DNA of 64,000 nucleotides from Artemia franciscana. Taxonomy: Eukaryota; Arthropoda; Branchiopoda; Anostraca; Artemiidae. Position 1 is the stretch's first letter. Every line of letters starts with the position of its first letter. The notes beneath the pieces were generated by a model. That model was not told the origin of the DNA and made no database searches. It saw nothing but the letters and a program-made list of their open reading frames with translations. A program made the translations under genes and the position numbers. Below are positions 11,867 through 24,944 of the stretch, piece by piece. The DNA lies in NCBI RefSeq assembly GCF_032884065.1, contig NC_088866.1, positions 50,104,068 through 50,168,067 on the forward strand, given 5' to 3'.

Positions 11867-12304
11867 AAGACATTAAATTGCATAAAGAACAAAAATTGGT
11901 AATTGCAAAAATATTTGCGAATTTTTTTAAAAGGAACTTACAACAATTCAAAAACCATAAAAAAGAAAATCGAAATTAAGAAGCCTAGTAGGAATCATTG
12001 TTAGAAAAACATCATTACCAGATTTATTTCCTTATACATATTATAAATTATAGCATAAGCTATTTTAACAATGGGATGATCAAATTCTGTACGCTGCAGT
12101 GGAGGGCGTGTTGTGATTTTACACTGAAGGTCACAACTTCAATTCTTACCGTGGGCAATTCTAACATATTTGTCAATTTTAAATCTAAACAAAACTTCTA
12201 TTAATTACTGCTACTTGAGATCCTCTTGACTAACATTCATGGTGAACTCTATCAATTCTTTATGTATCACTTATTTGAACCTCTCAAGAGCTTTAACCAA
12301 GATT
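11867..12304. other. AT-rich intron sequence, nothing recognised
   Basis: No coding or structural signal seen. It includes an A-rich stretch similar to one at about 9960-10070 (AAAAACCATAA, AAGAAA and TAGTAGGAAT words), so it may be another old repeat. Confidence 0.5.
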
Positions 12305-12640
12305 TTGTTCAGGGGAGGGGGGTATTTTTTGGGTGGGATGGTGGTAAAAAAAAACCTTTAAAAAAGCATGAAAAATGTAAAATTGATACTTAAACCCTTA
12401 TGATATCTGGGAATATTTCTGGTCTGTGCTGCTATTATGGTAGTAAAGAGTATCATTAAACCTCAAAATGAGCAGAATTTATTCTTTTTTGAAAGAGACT
12501 GGCCCTTCCTCATCCAAATTTTCCCTTCATCGTCGCAGAAACTTTGAAGGGTGCTCATTAGACCAGAAATTGAGAGTTTTGTCCTTTTTTATAAGTTGAA
12601 AGTGATTGGAAGCCAATCAGCTGTTTGGGGAGGGGGTATG
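12305..12640. repeat. Diverged dispersed repeat, copy A
   Basis: Shares order and wording with 19655-19970: GGGAGG start, AAAAATGT(A/G)AAATTGATA, TCTGGGAATATTTCTG, TCTGTGCTG, AATTGAGAGTT and AGTGATTGGA. The end resembles the inner modules of the foldback family, so it is probably an older relative. Confidence 0.7.
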
Positions 12641-12678
12641 CAAGAGAAATATTATCCGGAGGGACAAACGCCAGCTCG

Positions 12679-12775
12679 CAAAGGTTCATGGGTTCCTATT
12701 GTATTTATTCAAAACCATTTGAAGGGTATGGGTACAACCATGGCAACTGCCCCAGGCAGTGCAGCAGGGGTAGGG
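12679..12775 (+). repeat. Direct repeat left of LINE remnant
   Basis: CAAAGG..ATGGGTTCCTA, TATTCAAAACCATT and CAGGCAGTGCAGCAGGGG words recur at 15073-15168 in the same order and orientation. The two copies bracket the retrotransposon remnant. Confidence 0.75.
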
Positions 12776-12949
12776 TGGTTTTATCTTTGCTTCAACTTGT
12801 TCTAATCTTGGATCAAAGTATAACTTTGATTCAACTTTTTCCTTATATTTGACCATGGAGGGTATGCTATAGTTACCCGGGTATCACCAGCCCTGGTAAT
12901 GACTTTGTATCTATTAATAAAATGCAATCATAGTTGATTGCAAGATTGC

Positions 12950-15016
12950 ATTATTGCATATTACGTGGTATAGTAATGACGGTCATACAAAGAAGATGAT
13001 TGACTTGGTCATTATTTCCAAATTCTGGAGATCATTGGTGAAGAACTGCAGAACTTACAGATCAGCAGAGCTCAGAAGCGCAGAACACAGGCTTGTGTGC
13101 AACGATCTTCGGCTTCGCCTCCATGCACAACGATCGGAAAGAAAACCCGTCGCTACAGATATTGGTAAACTAAAGGAACCAAATATTTGCCAGAAGTACA
13201 ATATTAAGATAACGAATCCCTTCGAGCCCCTTGGATCACTTAATAGCAGCGAAGATCTCTGGAAGCATTTCAAATCACAGACCATGAAGCAGAACAACTA
13301 GTGCTTGGCGAGAGGAGTTACCAAAGAAATCGTGGCTAACTAGCAAGTCATAGAGCAAAGACGGAAGGCAAGACTTCTTGGGGACATGACCACATATCGA
13401 AGGCTCAATGGATCGCAGAATGGACTCATTCACCTGAATGGAACCCAATTTGTTGCAAGAAACGTCGATGAAATTGAACTAGCTGCAAAATAGAAAGACA
13501 TGGGCAGCCTATTCAAGCATCTCCGAGACCTCACGTAAAATAAAACTCCCACCTTGGATCCCGTCCTGTCCAGGGATGGGGCAATTCTTTCTGATGGTTT
13601 CTTGTCTTGAGCAGTGAAAGGACCACTACTGTTCGCTCCTGAACAATAATAGCCCATCTGTGCCTCCTAATGATAGTCCCTGCCAACCTTGCAGTCAAAG
13701 AAATGAAACAGATGCTCCTCCAGACGAGCCTTTCAGCCCCTCAGAAAACACATATGCAGTAAAAGGCTCAAGAATAATAAAGCTGCTGGTATCTGTGGCT
13801 TAAACTCAGAGCTGCTCAAATATGGAGGTCCTGGAATACTCCTGTTTTTCCACACCCTGTTTTCTACAATCAAGCAAACGGAGATAATTCCCGAGGATTG
13901 GCGAAAGGGTGTCATCATCTCTTATGGAAGAAGAAAGGCTCAAGAAGTGACTACTCCAACTATCGGAGAATAACCCTACTGTCAGTCACTGGAAAACTGC
14001 TTTCAATGGTCCTGCTGGATCGATGTCAGAATATCATTCGAAAAATCTGGCGACCAGAGCAAGCTGGTTTTATGTCGGACCGTTCAACCATCGAGTAGAT
14101 TTTTACTGATTCGACAAATTGTAGAGAAGACCGAAGAGTTCCAACGGAAAGCATTTATTGTCTTCGTCGACTTCTGTGCTGCATTTGACTCAGTCGATAG
14201 AAAAGCTCATTGGTGGATTCTAGAGTTGATTGGCCTGCCCAAGAAATATCGCAGACTTCTGAAGGCGCTGCACCATGGGAGCTGTGTACAAGTAAATGGT
14301 TGACGCAGCCGATGTGCACTGGCCCCAGAGCTCTTCAATGTCATCGTAGAGTACATTATGATAAAAGCCACTTCATGTCCCAGTTTTGGGATCAAATTCG
14401 GAGATCGTGCCATCACAGATGTTGATTTTACCGATTACTTGGATCGCTTCTCCCCGATCTGCAAGCGAGATTATCCAAAGCGTCTTCTGTCACGGGCTGA
14501 CTGAATCGTCACCTGTGGCAAAAACCAAACATCATTCGTACAAAAAAACTGCCGATCTTCAACGCTCTAGTTGGCTCTGTGATGTTTTACAGAGCTGAGA
14601 CATGGCAAGCATCAGCTGCAACCCTCAAGAAAATTGAAGTATTTCATACGAAAAGCCTGAGGAGGATTGAGGGCCTACGATGTTCCGACTTCGTCAGAAA
14701 TGAGATCTTTCTGCAACTCACAAAGCAGTCTCGGTTTTCGTCTCAAGCAGCCGATTAAACCTTAAGATGGTTCCGGCACCTGTTTCGAATGCCACCACAT
14801 CTACCCGCAAAGACGATCTACGACTTTGACCCTGTCAAAGTCGACTGGAAGCGACCTCGTGGCCAACCGAAGAAACATTGGTCCGACAGCCTGTCCGAGT
14901 TCTTGACGATGGTAAACATGAGACAGGGCGAAGAGCAAATACTCACCATGGACCGAAGTGGATGGAGGAGGCAGACATCACTCTCTACACCGAGCAGCGC
15001 CCGGCAGGAGACTTAA
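12950..15016 (+). pseudogene. Non-LTR retrotransposon ORF2 remnant, family 1
   Basis: A broken endonuclease-reverse transcriptase reading in shifting frames. 12954-13301 gives the end of an AP endonuclease: TWYSNDGHTKKMIDLVIIS, then SAEHRLV where the usual DHR(L) aspartate is E. Reverse transcriptase follows: NNKAAGICGLNSELLKYGGP (about 13772), IPEDWRKGV (13889), GSRSDYSNYRRITLLSVTGK (13934), EQAGFMSDRST (14060), FVDFCAAFDSVDRKA (14162) and F-T-D-Y at 14427-14438 in place of the catalytic Y/F-A-D-D. The tail LRWFRHLFRMPPH...WKRPRGQPKKHW (14764-14880) is the usual C-terminus. Stops and frameshifts are many and the front of the endonuclease is missing. The exact clade cannot be fixed from reading alone. 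Confidence 0.85.
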
Positions 15017-15072
15017 GTCAAGTAAATCAATCATGGTTGCAGCGGTAGCTGCACAGGAAAGCGAAAGGTTCC

Positions 15073-15168
15073 CAAAGGCTTATGGGTTCCTACTGTATCT
15101 ACTCAAAACCATTAAAGAGAATGGATGAAAGCAGGGTAACTACCTCAGGCACTGCAGCAGGGGTGGGG
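15073..15168 (+). repeat. Direct repeat right of LINE remnant
   Basis: Second copy of the repeat at 12679-12775, roughly 75-80% alike by eye. Confidence 0.75.
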
Positions 15169-16540
15169 ACCACAGCCCATAATAACCAAAATTTAAAAAA
15201 AAATGCGTTTGGAAAAAAACTACCTTCTGAAAAAAAATTGCCATCTGGCACTGATTCAAAAATGGTAGCTATTATTTCGGTTCGTCTTAAAAATAAAAGT
15301 TTCGTATGAAAAAAAAGAAATTATGGTTATTACAAAACAAAGTCTAAAACCACTCGAAAAAGACGTCAGATTAAAATGGTCTGTTATGGGAAATGTAGAG
15401 GGAAATTACACTCCTCCACTATAAATAACAAGGAATGGCCCTGATCTGTCTGGTAACCAGACCATCATAGAGAGATGTGAAATAGCTCATTCTGACGGAA
15501 ATTTAATTTGCTCGTACTCTTTTTAAGTGACCAAAAGCAGATATCAACTTTCAGAGATCAGCATAGATCTAATTGTCTGGCAAGATTTTCCTGTGAAAAA
15601 AATGCGGTTAATGTCCATGAAAATATTGAAAGATCACCTGCTGTAATGTTGCACAGAAATATTTTTGCATTTATTCAATACTATATTCAACCGAAGGGAT
15701 TTGCTTCATAATTGAGTTTAAAAATTATTAAGGAGGGGAAGTAGATCTTTGTGTGGGGGTGGTAGGATAACAAAATAAGTAAGTTTCAATGACCTAAGTA
15801 TTTCGCAGGAGTGATTCTATCACACCAATGGTCCTGGAGAATAGGGATATAGTTCATGAAAAAAAATTAAGTTCAGTTAATCAATGCTAGGAGACTACCA
15901 ATACCCCTCAATCCCCTCCCCAGGACCTATAATAAAGGCATACAATGAAAATATACATGGGAACTAAAAAGAATTAGACAAGAAGTCTCAAAAACTCGCT
16001 TAGTTTTCATCTGAAGCTTAGAAAATCTGTTCACCGAAACGTAATCCCTTTGGTATCTTAATCTCTTCCCTGTGCAACAATCTACCACCTTTTATTAATA
16101 ATAGACCACTGCATTGTGAAGCAAATTGCTTCACTTCAGTAATGGATTAAAATAAACGCAAAATATTCAATAAGAACAGAGTTATCATCTCGCAGCACCC
16201 TTGTTGAAATTACTCATATTTTCCATGGAAGAATCTTGCCGGACAATTTAATCCCCACTGACAGGAAGTTCTTCCCAAAAATTGTCTCCCACTGAAAGTT
16301 CTCCTGGACAATTCTTCCCCCCTGCGGAAAACTCCCTTGCGAAAAAAATCCCTAAGTTTCCCAATCAAAAATACTATCTATAAGCAGGGGACCGATTATA
16401 AAACTTTTAAAGGTATTCAAACTTCTACAATGCAGTTCTGTGATTGTTTCATAGTTAAGGAAGAAGAGGGAGATGCCTCAAAGGGTGTATTTTAATGCCA
16501 AAACATCCCAGCTCTCATTGAGCCTTTAGATATTCTTCAA
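15169..16540. other. Intron sequence with a small repeat fragment
   Basis: Mostly unrecognised. 15476-15540 is a short diverged fragment of the foldback family, + orientation (CTCATTCTGACGGAAATT, CTTTTTAAGTGACCAAAA). 16215-16375 holds C-rich TTCTTCCC/GGACAATT words resembling the same family. No gene seen. Confidence 0.5.
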
Positions 16541-17710
16541 TTTAAAAAACAAGTCTTTTCAATTGAAAGTAAGGAGCAATATGAAAACTCCAAATGAGCA
16601 GAAATTATTCCCTTTATGAAGAGTTTGCCTTTCTGCTCAATAGATTGCTGTTTATACTAAAGTTCTTAGAATTTTTAAAAGGCCCTTGGTTTTCAGAAGC
16701 TTTCCTTGAGAAATCGAAAAAAAAAGACAATTAAACCCGAGGGTAAAGCGCAAGATACTGAGGAAAGGGGCAACTCCTTCGTATACAGAATAAAATCTTT
16801 CCGTTTCGAGTTTTAATGTTGCTCCTTACTTTCAGTTGAAAAAATTCTGTTATTAAAATGTAATTCTGAATCGTTTCGTAAGTTTTGTTTTTTAAATTTA
16901 ATTCGTTTCTCAAAAATACCGGTAAATCTGGCTCACCCTCCATGAAAAGCTCCCTCCTTTCACCAGAAACTCCATAAAAATTTACTACCACATAAAATAA
17001 ACTTCTTCCTCCTCTTAAAATTTCTTGCGGACGATTTAGCGTGAAAAGTTCATTTGAAAGAGACTTTAATTTCTAACTGTTTTCCTGATCCCTCCAGAAA
17101 TTTTCCCTTCCGTGAAAATTTTTTCCTGAAAACCAAAATATGCTGAAATAGCCCCCGGACAATTCCCCTGAAAAAACATCCGGATGCAAAGTTAATTTGG
17201 GAAAGAGAAAGTAAGACAAATAAAAATAATTAAGTATAGTCAAGTCTCTCCACTATAAAATTTCTCTGGCAGAGAAAACTCTGTCCATGGAAACCCACTC
17301 CAAGCGAAAAATCCCCCCTAAAGGAAAGTCTGTATATTTACCTGTAACAAACCCTATCCGTGAACAATGGGCAAATTTCATAACGTACAGGTCTCTCCCC
17401 AAAGGCTGTGGGGAGGGGGACATGTTAACCCTAAAGGGATAGTTTAACCATACTGAACAAAATGACCGTTTTGCTTAGACGACTTTGGGAAAAAATGGGT
17501 AAACTAGAGGCCCCTTCCCATGGCCATTTTTCTAGTATATAGCCTACCGAGGGGGGTTAGTTGCCCTCCAATCTTGCAGGTCATTTAAAATTGGCCCTAA
17601 AAGTTTTAATTTCCGTTCAAATTCATTTTCTACCGATCTTCTATAACCATTATTTCGAAACGATCAACTCTGGAAAAAAAAAAATCAAAAACAAACACGC
17701 ATCTGCTTTA
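16541..17710 (-). repeat. Foldback repeat family, copy 4 (reverse, old)
   Basis: A strongly diverged copy starting TTTAAAAAACAAGTC with AAAGTAAGGAGCAATAT. It has a recognisable terminal hairpin (about 16565-16850) and the later modules, ending in an AAAAACAAACACGCATC segment. The TC end is absent; the next copy begins 30 bp further on. Confidence 0.7.
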
Positions 17711-17740
17711 GGCAATTAAATAAAAGCTTTCTTTAGGCGA

Positions 17741-19583
17741 TTAAATGAAAAAAAAAAACATTTTAAACTGAAAGTAAGGAGCGATATTGAAACTTAAAAC
17801 GAACAGAAACTGTATGAGCCCCTGTATGAAAGGGGCTGTTCCCTCCTCAACGCCCCGCTCTTTACGCTAAAGTTTGACTCTTTCTCTCAATTCTACTTTA
17901 TAAAACAGTAAATAACTTTAGAGTAAAGAGCGGGACGATGAAGAGGGAACAGCCCCTTTCATATACGAAGTAATTTCTGTTCGTTTTAAGTTTTAATGTC
18001 GCTCCTTACTTTCAGTTTAACAACTTGTTTTTTTATTTAATTCCTGAACGTTTTTGAATTAATGCACGTTTGATTTTGGCTCTCTGCAGATAAATTATTA
18101 AAATTAAATTTGCATATTCATTCTTTTTTTTGCTAAATGGTTTTCTCTTAGTTTTGATCAGATGATTTTGAGAAAATGGGTGGGGGAGGATGCTTAGTTG
18201 TCCTCCAATTTTTTGGTTACTTAAAAAGGCAACTTGAATTTTTTATTTTTAACGAACGTTTTTATTAGCCAAAAATATACGTAATTTACAAATTAACTTA
18301 TGTAACAAACTTCTATATTCGTATGTTTTTATTATGTATATGAGGAGATTTGCCCTCTCTTTAATACCTCACTTTTTACACTGAATCTTAATTTTGTCTC
18401 AATTCTTTAAGATTGATCCCTGAATCACAAAGGCTGTAGAATAAATAGTTTAAATTACTAAAAATACTTTAGCGTAAAGAGCGAGGTATTTAGGAAGAGA
18501 TCAGCCCCCCATATACGTAATAGTTTATGTTCGTTTTAAGTTTTAATGCTGGTCCTTTCTTTCAGTGGAAAAAACTTTTTCATCTTTATTTTTTCATTGT
18601 CTTTTTTAAATAATGCTAGAAAATCCTGCGCCCCCTTCATTGAATTTCTCTTCTCCCATGACAAATTCCACCAAGGGAAGATCCTCCTACGTAGCCCCCT
18701 TCCCCCCCCCTACGAAACCAAAAAATACCCCTGAAAAGGTCTGTACACTTCCAAATAACCATTACTGTATGTAAACGCTGGTCAAAGCTTGTAACTTGTA
18801 GCCCCTCCCCCGGGGACTTTGGGGGAGTAAATCAGCCCCAAAGACATAGTTATTATGTTTTTCGACTATGCTGAAAAAATGGCTATCTCAAAATTTTTAT
18901 CCGTTAACTTTGGGAAAAAATGAGCGTGGGAGGAGGCGTAGGTGCCATCCTATTTTTTTGGTAACTTAAAAAGGACACTAGAACTTTTAATTTCCGTTAG
19001 GATGAGCCCTCTGTGACATTCTAGGACCACTTGGTCGATACGATCACCCCTGGGAAAAAAACAAACAAACAAACAAATAAACACGCACCTGTGATGGGTC
19101 TTCTGGCAAAAAATACTATAGCTTTTAGGGGGTGTTTCCCCCTGTTTCCCAAAATAAGACAAATTTTCCCAGGCTTTTAACTTTTGATGAGTACGACCAA
19201 ATTTAATAAAACTTATATATTTAAAATCAGCATAAAAATCTTATTCTTTTGATATATCTATTAGGCGCTTGAAACTTCTACAGCAGGGTTCTTTGGTACG
19301 CTAAATCTGATTATGGGATTTTCACTAAATTCCTTTACTTTTAGGAGATTTTTACCCTCTTTTTCTAAAATCATGTAGATTTTCTCAGGCTCTCAACTTT
19401 GATGGGTAACAGTAAAGTTAAATTTTATGAATTATGATTGATAAATTGTTGGTAAATTTTATATATTTGGAATCAGTATGATAAGACAATTTTTGATGTC
19501 TATTGGTATCAAAATCCAGTTTTTTAGAGTTTTGCTTACTATTGTAGCTGAGTAGCTCCTCACTGACAGCACGATCTGTTTGA
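17741..19583 (-). repeat. Foldback repeat family, copy 5 (reverse, near full length)
   Basis: Runs from A|TTAAATGAAA to CTGTTTGA|T, about 1.84 kb. The terminal foldback (about 17762-18020) carries GGGGCTGTTCCCTCCTCAAC and its complement. The palindrome at the right end is damaged (ACAGCACGATCTGTTTGA). Confidence 0.88.
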
Positions 19584-19654
19584 TGCAGAACTAGTAGTAA
19601 GGTATAGACGAGGGGATTATGGTGCCAGAAATTGATGTATAATTCCCAGGGCCG

Positions 19655-19970
19655 TAACCAGGAATTTGGGGCAGATTATTTTTCAATGGGAGGGATTAAA
19701 AAGAAACTTTAAAACACATCAAAAATGTGAAATTGATATTTAATCGCTTTTGATTTCTGGGAATATTTCTGTTCTGTGCTGTTATATTAAAAATAAAGAG
19801 TAACATTTAAACCCGAATGAGCATTCCATGTAGGCGGAGGACTGCCTCTTCCTCAACCTCATGGTCGTAGAAACTTTGGAGCGTGTTTTTTACATCAGGA
19901 ATTGAGAGTTAGTCCTTTTTTATGAGTTGTAAGTGATTGGAGACCAATCAATGGTTGGAAATGGGGGTGA
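19655..19970. repeat. Diverged dispersed repeat, copy B
   Basis: Paralogue of 12305-12640, same order of shared words. GTAACCAGGAATTTGGGG just before it resembles CGAACCCAGG at 47270. Confidence 0.7.
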
Positions 19971-20002
19971 AATGTTGGCTCCCTTCTATTAAATCTATTA
20001 AA

Positions 20003-21612
20003 TCAAACAGTTTGTGGTAACGTGTTAATATATAAGTTTCATCAAGTTTAATCTTACCCATCAAAAGTTACGAGCCTGAGAAAGTTTACCTTATTTTAGA
20101 AAACAGGAGGAAACACCCCCTATAAGTCATAGAATCTGAACGAAAATCGTACCATCAGATTTAGTGTATCAGAGAATCCTACTGTAGAAGTTTCAAGCTC
20201 TTCTCCACAAAAATGTGGAATTCTGCATTTTTTGCCAGAAGACATATCATGAATGCGTGTTTATTTGTTGTTTTTTTTTTCAGAGGTGATTCTATCGACT
20301 CATCGGTCCTAGAATGTCGCAAGAGGGCATATTCTAACGGAAATTAAAAGTTCTAGTGCCCTTTTTAAGTGACAAAAAAATTGGAGGGCGCCTAGGTCAC
20401 CTCACACGAATATTTTCCCCAAAGTCACCAGATCAAAATTTTGAGTTAGCCATTCTGTTCCGCTTAGTTGAAAACCTAACATATTGTGTCTTTGGAACTA
20501 CTTCATCCCCCACAGTCCCGGGGGAGGGGCTGCAAGTTACAAACTTTGAATACTGTTTGCATACAGTAATAGTTATTATGAAGTGTACCTGCGTTTGAAG
20601 GGGAATTTTTGTGTTGGGGTGGGGGTGGGTCGGGGTCGGGATTACGTAGAAGGATATTTCTATGGAGGAATTTATCATGAGGAAAGAGAATTTCCATGAA
20701 GGGGCGCAGGATTCTCTAGCATTATAAAAAAAAAATGAGAAAATAAAATATAAATTCAACTGGAAGTAATAAGCAGCATTAAGCTTAAAACGAACAGAAA
20801 ATACTACGAAATACGAAATACTACGAAAATACTACGTATATATCGGGGTTTGTCTCCTCCACAATACCTTGCTCTTTACGTTAAAGTATTTTTAGTAATT
20901 TCAACTATTTATTATACGGCCATTTTGATTCAAGGGTCAATCTTAAAGAATTGGGACAAAATTCAAGCTCAAGTGTAAAGAGCGAGGTATTGGTGAGGGG
21001 GTGAACTCCCCCCCTCATATGCGTAATAAAAATACACAAATATTGAAGTTCATTACGTAAGTTACGTACATTTATTACTGACAAAAATGTTCATTAAAAA
21101 ATGAAGAAGTCTAGTTGCACTTTTAAGTACCAAAAACTGGAGAGCAGCCAAGCCTCCTCCCCTCTCCCCCGTCCCTTTGTTTTATCAAAACCGTCCTATC
21201 AAATCTATGAGAAAGCTATTTAGCCAAAAAAAAATAATATGCAAATTTTGTTTTAATTATTCATGTGCGGTGAGCAAAAATCAAAACATGTATTAATTCA
21301 AAAAGGTTCAGAAATTAAATGTAAAAAAACAAGTCTTTTTAACTGCAAGTAAGTAGCGATATTAAAACTTAAGACGAACAGAAATTGTTCCGTATATGAA
21401 AGGGGTTGTCCCCTCCTCAACACCTCTCTCTTTACGCTAAAGTTTGACTCTTTGTCACAACTCTACTTTTTAAAATAGTAAAAAACTTTAGCGTAATGAG
21501 CAGAGCTGTGAGGAGGGTACAACCCCTTTCATATACGGAACAATTTCTCTTTGTTTTAAGTTTTAATGACGCTGCTTACTTGCAGTTAAAAAAAACTTGT
21601 TTTTTTATTTAA
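20003..21612 (+). repeat. Foldback repeat family, copy 6 (forward, near full length)
   Basis: Starts A|TCAAACAGTTTGTGGTAACG and ends TTTATTTAA|T. A short deletion removes the sequence after the palindrome, so AGTAAGGAGCGACCCGG is missing here. The middle hairpin lies at about 20873-20990 and the terminal foldback at about 21335-21590. It is about 400 bp from copy 7, which is in the opposite orientation. Confidence 0.9.
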
Positions 21613-22012
21613 TCTCTATAAAGATCAGTATCTTTATATTTCTTTATAATCATCAACGAAGCAGTCAAGTCGTTATAAAAACAAATCACATTAGACATTT
21701 GCATGTCAAATTGAACCAACCTGTTTGTCATAGTTGCGATAGATAAATGGTATCGACAAAATTGGACGAAGCCATTGAAAAAACAAAGGAGACACGTAAC
21801 ACTTTCTTATATAGTGAAAAAAGCTAATATCTTGTTTAAAAATACATATAGAACTATTAAGATCTCCCTTAGAATTATTGGTTTTATAACCCCATTCTGA
21901 AAAAAAAATAAAGTTTGTGGATTCAAACAGAGGCCGTTTTCGAAAAAAAATAGAACGCAAGTTTTTGAAGAAACCAGATGACATAAATGAAATCCGTTTC
22001 TTATATTTAAAA
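21613..22012. other. Spacer between inverted repeat copies, nothing recognised
   Basis: 400 bp between copies 6 and 7. It contains an open stretch of 107 codons on the - strand (21706-22029) that resembles nothing I know and runs into the repeat, so I do not call a gene. Confidence 0.5.
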
Positions 22013-23728
22013 TTAAATAAAAAAAACAAGTTTTTTCAACTGAAAGTAAGGAGCGACATTAAAACTTAAGACGAACAGAAATTACTTCGTATATGAAAGG
22101 GGCTGCTTCCTCATCAACGCCCCGCTCTTTACGCTATAGTTTGAGTCTTTCTCTCAACTCTTCTTTTTAAAACAGTAATAAACTTTAGCGTAAAGAGCGG
22201 GGCGTTGATGAGGAAGCAGCCCCTTTCATATACGAAGTAATTTCTGTTCGTTTTAAGTTTTAATGTCGCTCCTTACTTTCAGTTGAAAAAACTTGTTTTT
22301 TTATTTAATTTCTGAACGTTTTTGAATCAATGCATGTTTTGATTTTGGCTCTCCGCAGAGAAATAATTAAAACGAAATTTGTATATTTTTTTATTTTTTT
22401 TTTGGCTAAATGGCTTTCTCATAATTTTGATCGAATGATTTTGAGAAAAAAGAGCGGGGAAGGAAGCCTAGTTGCCCTCCAATTTTTTGGTTAATAAAAG
22501 AGGCAACTAGAACTTTTAATTTTTTACGAATCTTTTTATTAGTAAAAGATACACGTAACTTATAAACTAGCTTACGTAAAGAATTTTTTATTCTCATGTT
22601 TTTGTTACACATATGAGAGGGTTCGCCCCCTCGTCAGTACCTCTCTCTTTACACTAAATCTTAAATTTTGGCCCAATTCATTAAGAATGACCCCTGAATC
22701 ACAAAAGCCGTAGAATAAATAAATGACATTACTAAAAATACTTTAGCGTAAAGAGCGAGGTATTAGGAGGAGGTGAGCCCCTCATATGGGTAATAATTTC
22801 TGTTCGTTTTAAGTTTTAATGCTACTCCTTACTTCCAGCTGAAAAAAGTTTTTCATATTTATTTTTTCATTGTTTTTTTTTTAAATAATGCTAGTAAATC
22901 CTGCGCTCCCTTCATGGAAATTTTCTTCCCCCATGACAAATTCCTCGATGGAAAGTTCCCCAAGTATATCCCCCTCTTTTAAATCCCTCCCCCCAACCAA
23001 AAAATCCTCCTGAAAACACCTGTACACTTCCCAATAACCATTACTATATGTAAGCACTGGTCAAAAGTTTGTAAATTGTAGCCCCTCCCATGGGGACTGT
23101 GGAGGAGTAAGTCGTCCCCAAAGACATAGTTATAAGGTTTTTCGACTACGCTGAATAAAATGGCTATCTCAGAATTTTGATCCGTTGACTTTGGGAAAAT
23201 AATTAGCGTGGGAGGGGGCCTAGGTGCCCTCCAATTTTTTTGGTCACTTAAAAGGGCAATAGAACTTTTCATTTTCATTAGAATGAGCCCTCTCGCAACA
23301 TTCTAGGACAACTGGGTCAATACGATCACCCCTGGGAAAAAGAACAAAGAAAAAAAAAAAAATAAATAAACACGCATCCGTGATCTGTCTTCTGGCAAAA
23401 AATACAAAATTCCACATTTTTGTAGATAAGAGCTTGAAACCTCTACAGTAGGGTTCTCTGATACGCTGAATCTGATGGTGTAATTTTTGTTCAGATTTTA
23501 TGACTTTTAGGGGGTGTTTCCACCTATTTTCTAAAATAACACAAATTTTCTCAGGCTCGTAACTTTTGGTGCGTAAGACTAAACTTGATGAAATTTATAT
23601 ATTTAAAATCAGCATTAAACTGCGATTCTTTTGATGTAGCATTGGTATCAAAATTCCATTTTTTAGAGTTTTGGTTTCTATTGAGCCGGGTCGCTCCTTA
23701 CTACAGTTCGTTACCACGAACTGTTTGA
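22013..23728 (-). repeat. Foldback repeat family, copy 7 (reverse, full length)
   Basis: 1,716 bp from A|TTAAATAAA to CTGTTTGA|T. The terminal foldback (about 22035-22290) is nearly perfect over more than 100 bp per arm with a loop of about 40 bp. The right end has CAGTTCGTTACCACGAACTG intact and GAGCCGGGTCGCTCCTTACT next to it. A good reference copy. Confidence 0.93.
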
Positions 23729-24944
23729 TTTAGATAACTAAGTTGTTTCAAACTATATGTCATTCATATTTTTATTTATTTCTGTCATCTTGAAATAGAG
23801 CTAATTAGAAATGAGAGTGCGGGTAATTTTTTTTTTTTTTTTAATTACAAATGGTATTTTTGGAAAAATATTTCGTACATATTTTTAGCTATGATTAGGA
23901 GTATAAATATGGAATTCCTCAGTAAAAAATACCGATTCCTGAGAAAGATATTGAGCATTATTTAAGATAGGAAAATAGCATTAGATCCAAATGGAGTGGA
24001 TTCCTCTAAAAATAAAGGAGCAAATTCAACAACGACATTTTATCTTGTTTTTTTATATAAAAATATGTCCAGACTTCAATTCGAATTTAAAACGGTGATG
24101 ACTTTCAAGAAGAAACAATTAAAAATGGAAAACTCAGCTGAAGAGAATGCATATATTCCACGAAACTCAAACAAATTAAGTCATCTCAGAAACAATAAAT
24201 AATTTTGCTCTGCAGTCAGTTTTTTCTGGATATTTGGTGCTTGGTGTCTTAGCGTTTTCGCCCTCTTCCCAAAACTGCCAGCTAAATTAAAATTTATTCA
24301 AAAGGCAATTAAGACTATACTAATTAAATATTTTTATGCAGCGAATTGAAAACTAAATACGAGGTGATAATAATCATTGCTGTCAATCAAGTATTTCTAA
24401 AGATATTTGCTTAAATAAATTTGAAAAACACCATCCCTTTTCTTAGCGGCAGCCCTTTTTGTACCTAGAAAATCCAAACAGTATTTTTCCCCCTACTATT
24501 TTAGGTTTATTTATACCTGATAACTATGATTCTCTAAGATTTTTGGTTTTCTTATTTTAAAACTATGAAGTTTTTCGGGCAGAAACATATTTTCGTCAGT
24601 GTTGTCATGTCCAACCGCGACAAAAAATTGGCAAAAGTGCTTAATTAAATTTTAACAGCACTTTTCTCATGTAAAAATTAAACTGTTAACAATTGCTTAA
24701 TCCTGAAAGAGAAGTACAGCTTCAAAGGAGAGCCATACCTTCTTAAATTGTTGGGTGTTAAGGTATCAAGCTGAATTCTCACTGGTTTTTCATCCCAGGC
24801 TTTTTTTTCTAATATGACTATGCAGCTACAAAAGACTACATAAATTCATATGGCGTTTTTCAAAGGCAGCACAATAGCGCTGCCTAAGTAAAGAGCTATG
24901 TGGGCACATTGTATTGTTCATTTATTTATTTTAATTTTTTTTTC
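23729..24944. other. AT-rich intron sequence, nothing recognised
   Basis: About 1.2 kb of single-copy-looking AT-rich sequence. Short open stretches only (such as 23996-24202, 68 codons, no known motif). Confidence 0.55.

Noticed and set aside
21706..22029. 107-codon open frame on the - strand between repeat copies 6 and 7
   Set aside because: Its start lies inside the repeat copy, the composition is Phe/Lys-rich as expected from AT-rich DNA, and no motif is recognisable.
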